64,000 nucleotides of DNA from Aristolochia californica (GCA_029961685.1 JARWKL010000003.1:13155782-13219781), one strand, 5' to 3'; counted from the stretch's first letter, positions 11,401-23,017 are shown. Made by a program: numbers and translations. The notes: generated by a model not told the origin, from the sequence alone.

Positions 11401-14400
11401 AGAATACCACTACCAGCACCAACGTCAACAACAACACGATCATGGAAATCTGAACGGTTCTCAATTACTGCAGCATAATAGGTTCCTGGAAATTTATAAA
11501 AGAACACAAATAAATTGTTAATTTACGGAAATATTCGAAAATTTTCATATAAATGTCCTTTGGTATAGTAAAATACCATTACTTGATTCTTATCATTGAC
11601 TGCTTAGAGATAGATGAAGTAACAGCCAGATGAACACCCTATTTTAAGAGCTCTACTTAGATGCCCACCAATTAGTGTTTCTTTACTCATTACACATATC
11701 AGGCCCAACAAAACATTTGACACTATCCACTATTTTTTGTTTTTGGTTGTATCTATCTTTGATACCCTATATGAACAAGTTTCAGCTGATGAACCAAGAC
11801 TATAGAAAGGAACAAAAGATTATAATATTAACAGCAGAACATTTACCATGGTCATCTTGTTTTTAACACCAAGGTTAACTTTGGTCCTCAATAGGATTTT
11901 TTTGCATCACTCATTCACCAAGACAACCAAGAGGGAAGTGTCCTAGAACTGAATTGTGATAGAGGTCAATACACATGGTTGGGCCAATAACAATTGGGTT
12001 TAACAAAGAAAAAGAATTAGAGATACCTAGAGGTATACTTCACTACCGGCTAATATGATAAAATATGTCTATTGTTCATAAATAACAGTATGAGTGCAGC
12101 ATTGGCAGGAATTCATGCTAGAGACTTAAGACTGCAGAACACAAATAAATTCTAAACTGAGGCTACTCCACAGTGTTAGTTTATGTGTTAGCACATGATT
12201 CCATGTCGTGATAACATAGACCACTGGTACTTCCAGTTACTCGATGAGATCTGCAGTTATCTCAGAAGCCCAGGCCCAGTTGCATGGCTACGAATGTTTA
12301 ACCCTTGACAAACAGATAATGTAATGGGGATCTCCCTCGTCTATTAGAGCACATCAGATACGACACTACAAAAAGTCTAGAAATGCAGTTTTTGAGCTCT
12401 GTAGAATTCTGCAAGGTGATTGAATGGCATGAGAATCATCTTGCCTTGTCCACTATTAAGCCACCAGACCTTACCCAAACTAGGCCAATATTAAGTCTTA
12501 AAAAATACATAAGTTACTTGTTTAAGGGGCAGACACTTGTCCAAATTTGCACATTCAATCTATATAATAGTAATAATAATAATAATAATAACAATAATAA
12601 TAATAATATCAGAGAATTATGTAATTTTTGCTACACTCAGTTCAAGTATGCTTCCTTAGACAAGTTAGGGCGGTTGCTAACAAGCATAATTCACATTGCC
12701 AGTGCGTGCATTTAACTTCATGGCACAGATTAGATTTAACTTCAGAGAACCGCAATATATTTTAATTATACATTGAGATTAGCATGTCTCAAAACTATGA
12801 CCACTTACTAAACAAAGCTCATTATAAATACCAGCAGTCAGATAATATAACCTGTCCTCACATAATCCTGTAACATATTTTGCTGATGTAGAAGCTGGCC
12901 ATAGTAATGGAAGTACATTTTAGCAGAAGCAGCCTCTATTTTATCATCAAATTTGCTCTTGGAAAGCAGTAGTGATCCATTTTCCAGCTTCGCCCCTGGA
13001 ATAAATGTAAAAAATGCAATGTATTTAATGTGAAAAAATGTTGATTCTGCTAATAACTAGTACTAGAAAATGCAAATGGTCAAACATCAATGAGGAAGAT
13101 GCTAAATCAGTATCTCACACTCAAAACATAAGTAGCATAGTTCATGTCACTAGATGAGGCTAATGCAATGCTAACATACCAGCTCTTGCACCAGTAACTT
13201 CTTTCTTCCAGTATTCAAATGCTTGATGGAAAGCTTTACTTTCATCCTCTGTCCTAAATCTAATAGTGATTGCCCTCGAATAAGATTTCTGGTGCAAAAA
13301 GAAAAATTTTTAAAAAAAAGGAATCGTGAGACTTGAAATTCCTACATACTGATGACCCTTAGAAAGAAAAAAATATCATTGAAATATCTATCAGATAACA
13401 ATCAGTGTAACAATCATTGTTCCTACACTCACCACACAAACTGGAGTATGCAAACCGATTAGCAAGAATTTCAAAATAAGAGCTAGGCAAATATGCATTG
13501 TTGAACCCATGGACACCAATGACCTTGAAAGATATTCATTTTCCATATAACACTAAAAAAGTGTTCATTGACCAAATAAATAAGAAGTGTGAAAACTTAA
13601 AAAATATATCCTTTCAAAAAAATGAAAAAAATAAATAAAAGTACATATAAGCAAAATCTACAATATTGCCCACACACAGAAAATAAACTTTTAAGCAATA
13701 TACCAGCACTAAAAAACCTAATATGCTCCTTAGTAAATCCTTACTTTACTATTTTCACACTACCAAAGGCAGGAAAATTACTAAATATTGAATCACACTG
13801 AAGAAAAGTACAGAGATGTAAACAACCAAATAAAGAGAAAAAGGTAGCAGCAATCTCATAGTTGATCAATCTAATAGGAATCACAGGCACCTCTAAGATT
13901 AAGAGTCTGTTAAACTTCTCAGCCGACTGCTATTCTGCCCCAAATTGGTATATCAGTGCTTTACTTGGCAACTCACCAGGCAAAAGTGGTGGCACAACTA
14001 TTTCTTATGAACGATAAAAGTGGCCAGATTACTTTTTTTATTAATAAAAGTGGCAATACTAGTTACAGTGCTATTCCTAACAACCTATAATATTTCAGTT
14101 CACAACGCCTTTCCACTTTTTGTTAAAGGCTTTCCCTATAGTACTAGGTAGCCCTTTTCATAAGTCTCTCCCTCAAAAATCTAAGCAAGATTTAGAATCT
14201 ATATTATACTAAACATTAAGTACCTACTGAAGATGGTAAAAGCTCCAAACATAAACCTATCCAATACTAGGCAAGCCCAACCGGCATATTATGCCTCATG
14301 GATGAGTCACGTGTTCTCTTTCAGTGTGATATCAGCCCCCCTTTAGTCCTGATCTTTTCAAGATTATGAGTTTAAATGCCACCAGTAGGTACTTCTAGTG

Positions 14401-15551
14401 AGCACTGTGATTTTTATTTTATATAAAAGCAAGAACTGTTTTCCTTTTTCTTTCCATTTTTGACAAAGCTTTCCCTTTCCTGAAAGGAGGCAGCAGCATA
14501 AAACCCAAACGGGTACAGTCAATTACACATACAACCACATGTCGTCACAAAGATAGTAGAAATGGAAATGGTTTGACACAATAACAAAACCCTGGGATCA
14601 ATAACTTACTGGCTCATTTCCATGCTATTGGGACAAAAAAAAAGTGAAACAAATTATTACCTTTCAACCATCATAACCAAACTTATTCATATCAAAAGAC
14701 ATGATCTTAAAATTTATCAACAGCAATCTGGACCAGCTTTACTAGTTTGGGATGACAGGCATTGAATACTATCTTTTTGTTCAAGGACAAATGTTCCTCA
14801 CTGCTGATCATGTCCTAACGGCATTTCCCCCTGAGTTCATATTCCAAATGCAATAAAACCGGATCAAGAAAATAAATAAATATAAATAAAAATGCATACC
14901 TCATCTTTTCTTTTGAGATTTGAATCTTCACAGACGCACAAAGATTCAACTGGGCCTAGCTTAAAAAGCTGAAGAGCCAAGGAAAGAAACAGTCACTGCT
15001 TACTGATGCAGCATCGGGATTCAAGTAATATGTACCAATTAAACATTATACGAGATCGTGAATTCATGAAACTAAGTAGAGAATAATATAACCTAATTTG
15101 GATCGTTAATATATAACATAAGTTTAATAATAAAAGCACAAAATAAAATTTCCTCCAAATTACAAACCCCCAAAAAACAATTTTTAAATTTGAAACAGAG
15201 AATGAGTTGCCATGCATATTGTTCCGGAACACAATGTACGTTATGCCACATAATTCAGACAAACTACTGCAAACGTCACGTCAAAATTAGACGGTCAAAC
15301 TACTTATAAAGAGTACCGGTTCCTAGTAGATGAAAATGTTCGCACACCTGAGAGCTATGAAGATCGACACCAACAGAACCAACTTCGCCGCACTCGTGAA
15401 ACTGCAGCTGAGCGCTCCCAGAGTCAGCGGAGAAACGACCAAAGACTCTTCCTTCTTTTGCTGAAGTGACTGGACCAGAGGAAGAACACGTCGATATGGA
15501 GAGGCAGGGAAAGTCCTGAGGTTCCTGTTGGTCCGCCACAGGATTCTCCAT
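2823..15551 (-). CDS. PRMT4: Protein arginine methyltransferase 4 (CARM1-type), 12 exons, 3' end missing
   Basis: Nuclear type I arginine methyltransferase that uses S-adenosylmethionine to make asymmetric dimethylarginine, known for histone H3 R17. Exons in reading order: 15348-15551, 14900-14968, 13180-13288, 12852-12995, 11382-11485, 11179-11277, 11005-11074, 5149-5245, 3987-4041, 3532-3615, 3214-3291, 2823-2926. All junctions are GT-AG and phases agree, giving 405 codons without a stop. Residues 1 to ~120 match the N-terminal PH-like part; then MYFHYYGQLLHQQNMLQDY, SAM motif I VDVGAGSGILS (196-206), VEASEM with acidic E220, and the double-E loop (E264 in SEPMG, E273 in LLVNERMLESY), then the first beta-barrel exons. 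The family is ~530 residues, so the THW loop and C-terminus are absent: either left of the window or lost. The start is the first ATG and fits exon 1. Confidence 0.93.
2957..2977. repeat. (AG)n microsatellite in PRMT4 intron 11
   Basis: About ten uninterrupted AG units between exons 12 and 11. Confidence 0.9.
4414..4711. repeat. 149-bp tandem duplication in PRMT4 intron 8
   Basis: Unit 1 is 4414-4562 and unit 2 is 4563-4711. Both start AGACCTTCAAGGTTTAAAAA and end CCAAAAGCACTG. They differ at scattered bases, so the duplication is not recent. No coding sense is visible. Confidence 0.9.
5655..5770 (+). repeat. Possible tRNA-derived SINE fragment
   Basis: GGTCTTGAGTTCAACTCTCACC resembles the B box and T-arm of a tRNA-derived SINE, with an A-box-like GGCCATGGGCTCGAGGG about 50 bp upstream and an A-rich end near 5757. 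No target duplication was confirmed. Confidence 0.3.
5771..6750. other. Intronic sequence, nothing recognised
   Basis: AT-rich intron 7 sequence with one A run near 6378. No ORF of note and no repeat shared with the rest of the window was seen. Confidence 0.5.
6755..7090 (+). repeat. Dispersed direct repeat, copy 1
   Basis: Shares a long, diverged stretch with 9410-9790, including AGAAGAGAAAAGAAGGAAA, ACCATTC(A/G)AA and CC(A)AAGCAT(C/T)TGAAC. The copies lie in the same orientation about 2.7 kb apart and bracket the copia scrap and the LINE. They could be the LTRs of a very old element, but no TG/CA ends or target duplication support that. Confidence 0.5.
7147..7256 (+). pseudogene. Copia reverse transcriptase scrap
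   Basis: About 37 codons with ALYELKQAPRVWYDRLSQTM and KVDTTLLF, the classic copia RT stretch ahead of the YVDD motif. It breaks off at the T run where the LINE tail begins, so the LINE inserted into or next to it. Confidence 0.8.
7257..8380 (-). pseudogene. 5'-truncated LINE: zinc-binding RT tail and RNase H
   Basis: Read on the minus strand, the upper part (8287-8075) shows the plant LINE zf-RVT domain: PPCAKFFIWTACRNKILT, RGAQ, then CSFC...HILLSC. A frame change leads to ILWVLWKERN, and 7814-7317 is an open RNase H (RVT_3) frame of 165 codons with TELLGLLNGI, IEGDSKVVLNW and HISRSANHLADTQAKAG. The first catalytic Asp region is not clear. The T run at 7257-7270 is the poly(A) tail seen from the other strand. 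Endonuclease and RT core are missing, as expected from 5' truncation. It is not functional. Confidence 0.85.
8380..8442. repeat. A run followed by (AT)n microsatellite
   Basis: About 17 A then more than 20 AT units. It marks the upper border of the LINE copy. Confidence 0.9.
8443..9175. other. Purine-rich plus strand, function unknown
   Basis: Strongly A/G-biased plus strand; translated it would be Lys/Glu-rich but has many stops. The longest open frame is on the opposite strand (116 codons, 8810-9160) and is only the pyrimidine shadow. Perhaps a decayed low-complexity part of a retroelement gag. I do not recognise it. Confidence 0.4.
9410..9790 (+). repeat. Dispersed direct repeat, copy 2
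   Basis: Partner of 6755-7090, same orientation, heavily diverged. It is preceded by a short open stretch from 9332 (MTSDSKKRRTATATFTKFIA...) that ends inside it and that I cannot assign. Confidence 0.5.
9738..10195 (+). repeat. Tandem duplication carrying a hAT-like end
   Basis: Unit 1 9738-9961, unit 2 from 9962 to about 10195. Each contains TTAGGGGTGTCAACGGATCC followed by nested GATCC/GGATTT motifs, a form common at the ends of plant hAT-type miniature elements. No matching inverted end was found, so the elements are truncated or not hAT. Confidence 0.6.
10545..10648 (+). promoter_or_regulatory. 5S rRNA-like internal Pol III promoter in Cassandra LTR 1
   Basis: CAGAACTTCGTAGTTAAGCG through GATGGGTAACC and TGTACTCTTG follows the 3' two thirds of plant 5S rRNA, including box A (AGTTAAGCG, 10578-10586) and the box C region (10610-10620, with GTAACC for GTGACC). 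Confidence 0.88.
10819..10922 (+). promoter_or_regulatory. 5S rRNA-like internal Pol III promoter in Cassandra LTR 2
   Basis: Same block as in LTR 1, offset by 274 bp. Here box C is the canonical GATGGGTGACC (10884-10894) and box A is AGTTAAGCG (10852-10860), so this copy is closer to true 5S rRNA. Confidence 0.88.
12567..12609. repeat. (TAA)n microsatellite in PRMT4 intron 4
   Basis: About fourteen trinucleotide units with one C substitution. Confidence 0.9.
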
Positions 15552-15710
15552 TAGTTAGGCAGGTGAACAGAACTAGGGTATTGCACAGGGAAGATTTAGG
15601 GTTTTGGGCGCTGTAGGAAGCAAGAGCGGGAAGATTGGAATCTAAGCCGCCAACAAAGGTGCAGAATACTTCGGAAGGTCGCTTTCGAGAAGATGGCAAC
15701 AATTTATAGT
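15552..15710 (-). promoter_or_regulatory. PRMT4 leader and likely core promoter
   Basis: On the minus strand TATAAATT (15701-15708) lies about 150 bp upstream of the first ATG, a normal place for a plant TATA box; transcription would start near 15670. The stretch up to ~15900 is more GC-rich than its surroundings, as expected at a gene start. Confidence 0.45.
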
Positions 15711-15909
15711 GAGGAGCCGAAAGGTGCAGTAGGAAACCATTACGTGCGCGTCTGTATCCATCTCCAGAGTTGAGGCAACTCTACTCGCTTTGCGCCGAGC
15801 AACCCTACTAGCTTCGCGCCGAGCAACTCTAAAGCCGCGAGGGTACTAAGCCGGTCTGGGACATGAGCGAGCCAGCAACCCAGCCAGACTTCTCAACTCG
15901 GCGGCCTGC

Positions 15910-17900
15910 AGCGTGTATGTGGGTGTAAGTTGTATCAGTTTTTTAGTTTTAAAAACTAGGCAAAAGGACACATACTTGACTTATTAAATATAACATAAAA
16001 TATTATTATAAAATTATTATTACTATTTTATTTTTATTATCTGACTCGGATCTTGTATTTAATTTTTTAATTATTTTTATAATAAATTTTCTAGATGGCA
16101 TGTGCAATTATACTGTTGATAATTACTCTATTGGGCCTATTAGGTGATAATTATTTAGATTAACTAATATTTTATTTTATATTTATTGAAAAATTATGGA
16201 CCTAATTCATATTCATCGTTATCATATTATAAAATTCTAATTATAACATGTCCTGTCATAGATGGTAGGATTGTTTGTCGATATAAATAAATTAGATGTC
16301 ATGTAAATAAATTATAATTGTTGATAATAATAAAAAAAATTGAGTAATTTAAATATTTACCTATGTAACACCTTTTGAAAGTTTTCAAGGATTTTTAAGG
16401 ATGAGGGTTGAGTCGGTGCGAGGGATTTTTCTTTGAATTTCACCACATTTGTTTATCTTATAATTCTTAGAGAGTCTGAATAAACCTTGAGCTTGTCAAA
16501 GGATTCTTCTTTGAATAAACCAATTTTTTTTTCTAACTTTTAGAGAGTTTTACTTCCATGTAAGTCTTTATAACATGCTATGTAAACTATGTGACTCACT
16601 TGAGGATAAGAATTTGACCAATTTAAATCTTAATTTTTATTTTTATTATTTTATATTATTCTTAAAAAGTCTCTCTATATAAAATTTTGATTTTTTTAAG
16701 CTTGTAGAGTTGTTAGAGCACAATAAGATTGGTATTTGAAGTCCCAAAAAAGTTTATGTTTTACTAATACTAATTTATGTGTAGTTAAGTTATATTTATT
16801 TATAATATTTAAATAAATATATCTTAAGGCTTGAATTCACTCATGTGGGATTGTAATAATTTTAGATTTTGTTTTTGAGTTAGGTCAAGTCTTGTCTTGA
16901 CAATCACAAGTTGATCTTAAGTGGACCTTGAGTTGGCTTCATATTTCATGTGTTTTGCTTTGTACGAGGAATTAGCTGGAGTTCTTATTCTACAAATTCT
17001 TTTATTCTTCAAATGAGTCAAAAACAATTGATAAAAAATATTTTAGAGAAAAATGCATCAGTCTCGAATCATTCAATAAAACTCCAACGTGAAAATCTAT
17101 AAATTTCATCACTCCAAGTCTCAAAGAGTTCATTATTTATTTTTCTTGGCTACAAAAACCTGTAAGTTTCATTGCTTGATTTGTAACTTTTATTTTAAAT
17201 TTATTTTGTATTCAAGTGGTTGACCAACATTGTGTAACAAAAACAAGTGAAAGTTTTCTTTGGGAGTTTTTTAGAGATAGACTTATTAGAGCTTTATGGT
17301 TTATGAATAGTTGTATTTAAGTCTTGTAAACCCTATAATTGAAAGGGCCTTATAAAAATATCTTGTATATAGTATTTGTTTTTTTATATCATGTCCATGA
17401 ATATGCCAATGTTGCATGGGTAACATGTTCCCCCTAAAAAATAATCTAACTTGAGCACTAAAACTTTAAAATAATCTTTAAAATCATGAGCACTCACTCT
17501 ACCTATCTTGAGACCCCTCTAGGCTGACATATGTCATGGATGACAATCTAGTAACGTGAGTTATTTTTATTGGATACCATTAACTAATGTGACAAACTTA
17601 CTTGACTGACTGAAATAGGAATTTTGAAAGTAAATGTTTTGATCCTGACATACATTAAGAAGTTCCTAAATCAATGGCAATGTGTAGGGAAAGGAATAAC
17701 AAATAAACCAAAAGTGTGGAGGCTCCAAAAGTGTGGAGGCTAATGTTACACTAGAGAAGAAAGGAAGAAAACTATTAGCCTTTCATTCTTTAAAAGATCT
17801 CAAAATCAAATTATTTCCCTTTTGTAGATTATTACATGAGAGTAGAGATCTCTGCTTCATTTTCCAAAACCCCCCATACCTGATTTGGTTTAATATTGTA
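15910..17900. other. AT-rich intergenic DNA, no gene recognised
   Basis: Long A/T runs, no ORF above background and no target duplications or terminal repeats that I could pair. 16980-17380 has a retroelement-like texture but nothing definite. Confidence 0.5.
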
Positions 17901-18625
17901 GATTTGATGTAGTGACCAACATATATCAATTTTATAGTTAATGTCACCACAATGTTTGTATTGTTATTTAAACAGTCTCAACAATCATGCCTTTGTATCC
18001 ATCTATAATAAGAGGCAAATTTTGCCCTTGTTATTGTTCTCATTGCCTCACAAAGCAATTGCATACATTGCCAAATTATCTGCTATTACAACTATAGAGT
18101 TTTTTTAAAATTTATTTAGGCTTTTGATTTAGTGACTAAGATATATCATTTTGGAGGTTTATGTTGTTAAATTGTGGAGCCTAATTAACACCTTATGCCT
18201 TACATGGATATTGATTGTTGCTTCATTAAGGGTAGTTTGGAGATTTTACACTTGTAATTTGGTTGTCTTAATTTTCTCTTTATATTTGGGGGCGCCGATG
18301 TTAGGGTTAATCATCGAGGAGAATCATCAGTTAGGAATGAGAGAGGTTAGAGAAAAACACAAGTGTGTGTGATTTTTCTTGTAAACTATTTTATCTTCAT
18401 AGTGGATTACTGTAGCGACGAAAGACAGGATATAGTCTCACCTTGAGGCGAATCCGTATAAATCTTGTTGTTTTTTCGTGCTTGCTATTTCTTATTTTGT
18501 GATTATTATTGCTCTCGCTAGTTTTGAATTAGGGTAGTTAATACCTAACACATGTCACTACAATGTGTTATTTGAATAGTCTCAACAATCATGCCCTTGT
18601 CTCCATCAATAAGAAGAGTCAATTT
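17901..18625 (+). repeat. Local direct duplication, second copy split by a solo LTR
   Basis: Copy 1 17901-18020; copy 2 18120-18164 continuing at 18551-18625. Shared text includes AGTGACCAACATATATCA (AGTGACTAAG... in copy 2), AGTCTCAACAATCATGCC and CCATC(T)ATAA. Copy 1 keeps the empty site of the LTR in copy 2. Confidence 0.75.
18165..18550 (+). mobile_element. Solo LTR, family A, copy A2
   Basis: 386 bp, TGTTAAATTGTGGAGCC to ACCTAACA, clearly the same LTR as 1626-2057. The flanks TATGT and CATGT match at four of five bases, a slightly decayed target duplication. No internal domain. Confidence 0.85.
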
Positions 18626-18639
18626 TTTAGTTAAATAAA

Positions 18640-18916
18640 CACTAATGGTATATCTTATAATTAAATGGTTGAGTGGTATACCTTATAATTACTAACTTTT
18701 TTTTGGTATTGTTTACCTTTATCATGTATTAGGCTTTCTACCTAATTCTATAAATAAGAACCCTAGAGAAGATGAGCTCATAACTGGAGCTCCTCTCCTT
18801 TGGCCTAAACATCTCCTTCCCACACGGGTTCTTCTCTTCCCTTTCTTCCACTTTTTCTTACCTCTTCTCCTCTTCAACACCTAAAATTCTCAAATATGAA
18901 ACCTTATAATCTAACA
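18640..18916 (+). mobile_element. LTR of copia family B, copy B1, with primer site
   Basis: AT-rich start, a TATA-like CTATAAATAAGAACC (18750-18764), a pyrimidine-rich right half and the end CTAACA at 18916, followed at once by AGGTATCAGAGCA (18917-18929), a primer-binding site with one change from TGGTATCAGAGC. The left border is approximate. Confidence 0.65.
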
Positions 18917-18929
18917 AGGTATCAGAGCA

Positions 18930-19689
18930 AAAGTTCTAGAGTTAAAACAAACTGCTCTAAGTTAAGTTAAGCTTAGAGGACATCCAAATGCAACCTTTTG
19001 TGGAGGACGAAGTTACTAAAAAAAATTCAAGAAACACTCTCAATTGGTTAAGGTCTATTCATCCCCATCCATTGTGTGGCTTTTTCTTTTGTCCTTCAAA
19101 TACCAGCTTTCAGTCTTTTAATTGGGAGTGTTCAAAGGAAGGAAAATTTTTCTCAAAAAATCGTGTTTTTTTCCTGAAATAAAAGGCTATGTGTTGGTCT
19201 AATTTATGGGTTACTGAAATCTCTTTCATCAGGCCCTTAAATGGATGCCAAAAATTCCCTCATGTGAAATAAAAAACTCCTCTAGATGCTGGATTAAGAG
19301 TCCTTGATTTGAAATTTTTAATTGACTCTTACAGTTCAAGAAACCATAAGTTAGGATCTGTAGAAAATTGTTGAAGCAAAGTTACTTGTTTTAAGTTATT
19401 TTTCAACCTTTATTCAAGTTAGTATTTTCATGGGATTTTCTAGAAATATTTACTCCATTCAATTGTTGTGTAGTCCCTTGGTAATCCAATTTAATTCATA
19501 CTTGTTGGGTTATGGAAAAACTACTTGTATCAGTCATTTCTAAGGGTAATTTTTTAGCACTTGATTACTAGCTATTATTCTAGTGTTGATCCTTATTCTT
19601 GACTTCATAAGTTTGTTTGATTCATCACTACCTTGAGTATTAAAAAGTAGTCTCTCTTTGGCTGTTTAAGATCGCTAAAAGTTCAAATA
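18930..19689 (+). other. Leader region of element B1, truncated
   Basis: Untranslated leader downstream of the B1 primer site, without a gag start. It meets a second LTR of the same family (B2), so B1 and B2 form a tandem arrangement, probably from recombination. Confidence 0.45.
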
Positions 19690-22600
19690 TGTTGAAGAAG
19701 TATTAGTAGCATAAGTTGTAATTAAGTATATGAGTGACACAACTTATAATTATGAAGTACTTTAAGTTTTTCCCCCTCATGTACTAGGGTTTCGAACCCT
19801 CAACTATAAATAAGAAGTAAGGGGGAGGATATACTCATATACGAGCTCCCTGTCAACCCATTTTTGTTTTTCTTGTTGGAAGATGGGCCTAAAGCCCGCA
19901 CGACCAAGGATGGCTTACACGTACAAGTGTGTGGAAGATAGACTCAAGCCCATAGACCAAGGAGAAGGTCTACAAGCCCACACAATGGTGGCATAATGGT
20001 AAATAAAGAGTCATCTCATGAAGATAGGGTTTCTTATTTACTCTTACTAGGGTGAATGGTATTCTTATAATATTAGTACTTTTGATATCTATAAATACAA
20101 TTTAAGGGGGAGGGTTTGGACAAGTCCATAACCCTATTTTTCCTCCTCTTTTCTCCAAATTCGTCACTCTTCCTCTTCTCCTCCTAAAACCTTCTCTCCA
20201 TAACTTTTCTTCTTCTTCTCACCTCTTAATCCTCTTCTATTGTGATTATATGTCATGGAATCCTAATTTTCAACATGGTATTAGAGCAGGGAAAGATTTG
20301 AGACAGAAAAGGAGGAATAAGCACAATAAGAATAAAAAAGAAATAAGAGGAGTTTCTTGTTTTTCCTTTAATCTTCTTTCCTAATTTATGTGCTTCATTG
20401 GATATTTAACTCTTTTACCATATGTTTCATATATCAAATTACATATCATTAGAAATATATTTGATTCTATTTTTCAACTAAAAAAGAATTATTAAAATCA
20501 TATTTTTCTAAAAAGGGAAATTAAAATCTGAAGCAGCAAAGGTTAAGCAACAAAAAAGTTTCTGCAACGACAAAAAATTTCAACTTTTGAGCCATTTTAT
20601 GTCATCTAGAATGATACTTTATATGGATAATTCTATATAAAAAAAATCTATAAGTCTAGTTTCTTACCTATTCAACCAATTCCCATTCTAAGTTTTTTAG
20701 ATGGTAATATATATCTCAGGAGAGTTAATGGTCATGCTAGCCAAAGAAGAAAGAGTACTCAGTTCGGCCATATTATAGAGTCCGAAATCTATTAGATTAT
20801 GTATCTCAAAAGATGTATATTTTATGAACATAAGTTATACTTAGTTGAAAGATATGTAAGTCTAGTATCAAAAGGAGAAACTTTTATGTCAATCTGACCG
20901 ATATTTAAGGAGATATTCACATTGGAAAAATCAAAGGTCGTGATGGAATACTATTGCATGCAAAGATTCGGATTTAAGCCCTTTTTTTTGCTTAAATTTT
21001 TTAGTTGTTGTTATTGATCAAGAATATCACGAAAGTATCTCATGATATATCCTTGGAAAGTTTCTACTTGTTAACTAACAATATTTGAAAAGAATCTTTA
21101 GAAGATCATCTTATTCTTAGAAACTTTCTTTGATTTATTTGTCAAAGATTGCCTTGCCTATTATTTCAAGAAAAAAAAGCATGAAAAAATGTCTTCTTTG
21201 ATTACTAAGTTGGCCCCAATTGAAGGAGGAAACTATCTTATTTAGAATATTTTTCTAGCCACAAATTTTGTGAGATTTTGTAGTTATTTGAAAGATTACA
21301 TAGAATTTGATTAGGTATCCTTGCATAAAAAATGAAGGCAAGAAAAGATTGAAATATTTGGCTTGGCATTAGTTACTTGGTTTACAATATTTGAGCTAAT
21401 GAAGTTGTTGATACCAGCCTTCTTTTACATGATCATACAAGAGGTGGACTAACACTTGAGCTTGCAAAATATTTGTTGACTTCAAGCTGGGATCATTGAC
21501 ATTATCTCCCAGCTTAAAGGGGATAATAGAAGGAGAAGTATGAAGGATGATCACATTGGAGATTGTTTGATTTATTAATTATCAACAACACTTGATTCAA
21601 CTAATTATTGGTAGTCTATTACTCGGCTTGACTCACTCACTCACTGTCAAAGCTACTATTTGTTATTTGCTATATACTACCGGCTTGACTTCGGCTTGAT
21701 TATTACTTGGATTATCTTTAGTTTATTACTTGGTGCATATCTTACTTATTCAAGGATGGACTTACTGTAGATTATCTTATGTGTCCTTATTGTTCTTAAG
21801 GACTTTACTACCTACTGGTTATCCGCTGCTATATAGTTGCCTATTTGGTACGTGTTATTTGGGCCCAGGCCCATTTCAGTACTGCTATTGTGTCTCTTTG
21901 GTTGAGACATTATTATTATGATTGTTGTTAGTACATGGTGGCCCCAAAATATTATCTTCCAGTGATTACCTTTTACCCCTTATATAGCAGTTTTACTCCT
22001 ACGATTTGAGAGTCGGTGCCCTGTGGAGGGACACTGTGATGGAGGAGTTTATTACTACACTTCTGAGCAATGCCTATAGACTCACTACCTATAGAGGATA
22101 GGAGTGTGCCCAACATCTAGCATGAGTCAAGTCTATTATTCATCCAAGAGGTATTTTTTGGGCAATCCTGAGAAAGTGGGTAGACTGTATCCCATAGTAG
22201 GGCTACTTTTTCGTCTATGAAATTGAGCGGAAAGTAGTTTTGACTATGACCATTTGATTGGAGTATAGAGCGATGTCTTACAGCAAGGATTGATTTTACT
22301 CTCTCTTATATTATGCCAGTTGAGTCTCTTGAAAAAGAATAAAGAGACCATCAGTTTGAGGGGGAGTGTTTGAAGATACGATGGACTATCATTTTATACG
22401 GGAAAATCCTATACACCATTTCCAATAAGCTAGGTGTTCATGATGTTCTTTCACCCCCAACATGAGGGGAAGTGTTGGAAGATGGGCCCAAACCCACACG
22501 ACCAAGGAAGGCCCACACGTCCAAGTGAGTGAAAGATGGGCTCAAGTCCACAACCTGAGGAGAAGGCCCATAGCCCCACACAGTGGTGGCATGATGGTAA

Positions 22601-23017
22601 ATAAAGAGTCATCTCATAAAGATGACACGGATGTAATTAGTTTATGATTTATGTCTCTTATTCACTCATATTAGGGTGAAGGGTATTCTTATAATATTAG
22701 TACTTTTGATATTAATAAATACAAGCTTAAGGGGGAGGGTTTGGACAAGTCCATAACCCTATTCTTCCTCCTCTTTTCTCCAAATTCGTCGCTCTTCCTC
22801 TTCTCCTCCTAAAACCTTATCTCCACAACTTTTCTTCTTCTTCTCACCCCTTAATCCTCTTTTACTGTGATTATACATCATGAAATCCTAATTTTCAACA
22901 CGCCTCAAACTTGTGCACTCTATACTCCTCTCCTTCTCTTCCTCTTCTCTTATTTTCTTTTCTCCTTCTTCTCTCTTACTCTAAATATTTTAAACCATGA
23001 AACACTAGAATCTAACA
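19690..23017 (+). mobile_element. LTR of copia family B, copy B2, split by element C
   Basis: Left part 19690-19873 carries CTATAAATAAGAAG; right part 22901-23017 carries the pyrimidine-rich half and ends CTAACA. The primer site TGGTATCAAAGTA follows at 23018-23030. Element C occupies 19874-22900. The left border is approximate. Confidence 0.65.
19874..22900 (+). mobile_element. Element C: 3.03-kb LTR retrotransposon without usable pol
   Basis: 5' LTR 19874-20275 and 3' LTR 22473-22900, both TGTTGGAAGATGGGC to CTAATTTTCAACA. Primer site TGGTATTAGAGCA 20276-20288; purine tract ATGAGGGGAAG 22462-22472. The 2.2-kb interior has no long ORF. About 21190-21500 is a stop-ridden gag-like stretch (KLAPIEGGNY...), and the last codons before the 3' LTR read GVHDVLSPPT, like the end of copia RNase H in neighbouring elements. 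A deletion derivative, comparable to LARDs, that would need helper proteins. No matching target duplication (TTTCT against CGCCT). A second GAGGGGGAGTGTTTGAAG at 22356 looks like a vestigial LTR start. Confidence 0.8.

Noticed and set aside
14320..14420. Possible SINE B box (ATGAGTTTAAATGCCACC) in PRMT4 intron 2
   Set aside because: Too far from the B-box consensus, with no A box and no terminal duplication.
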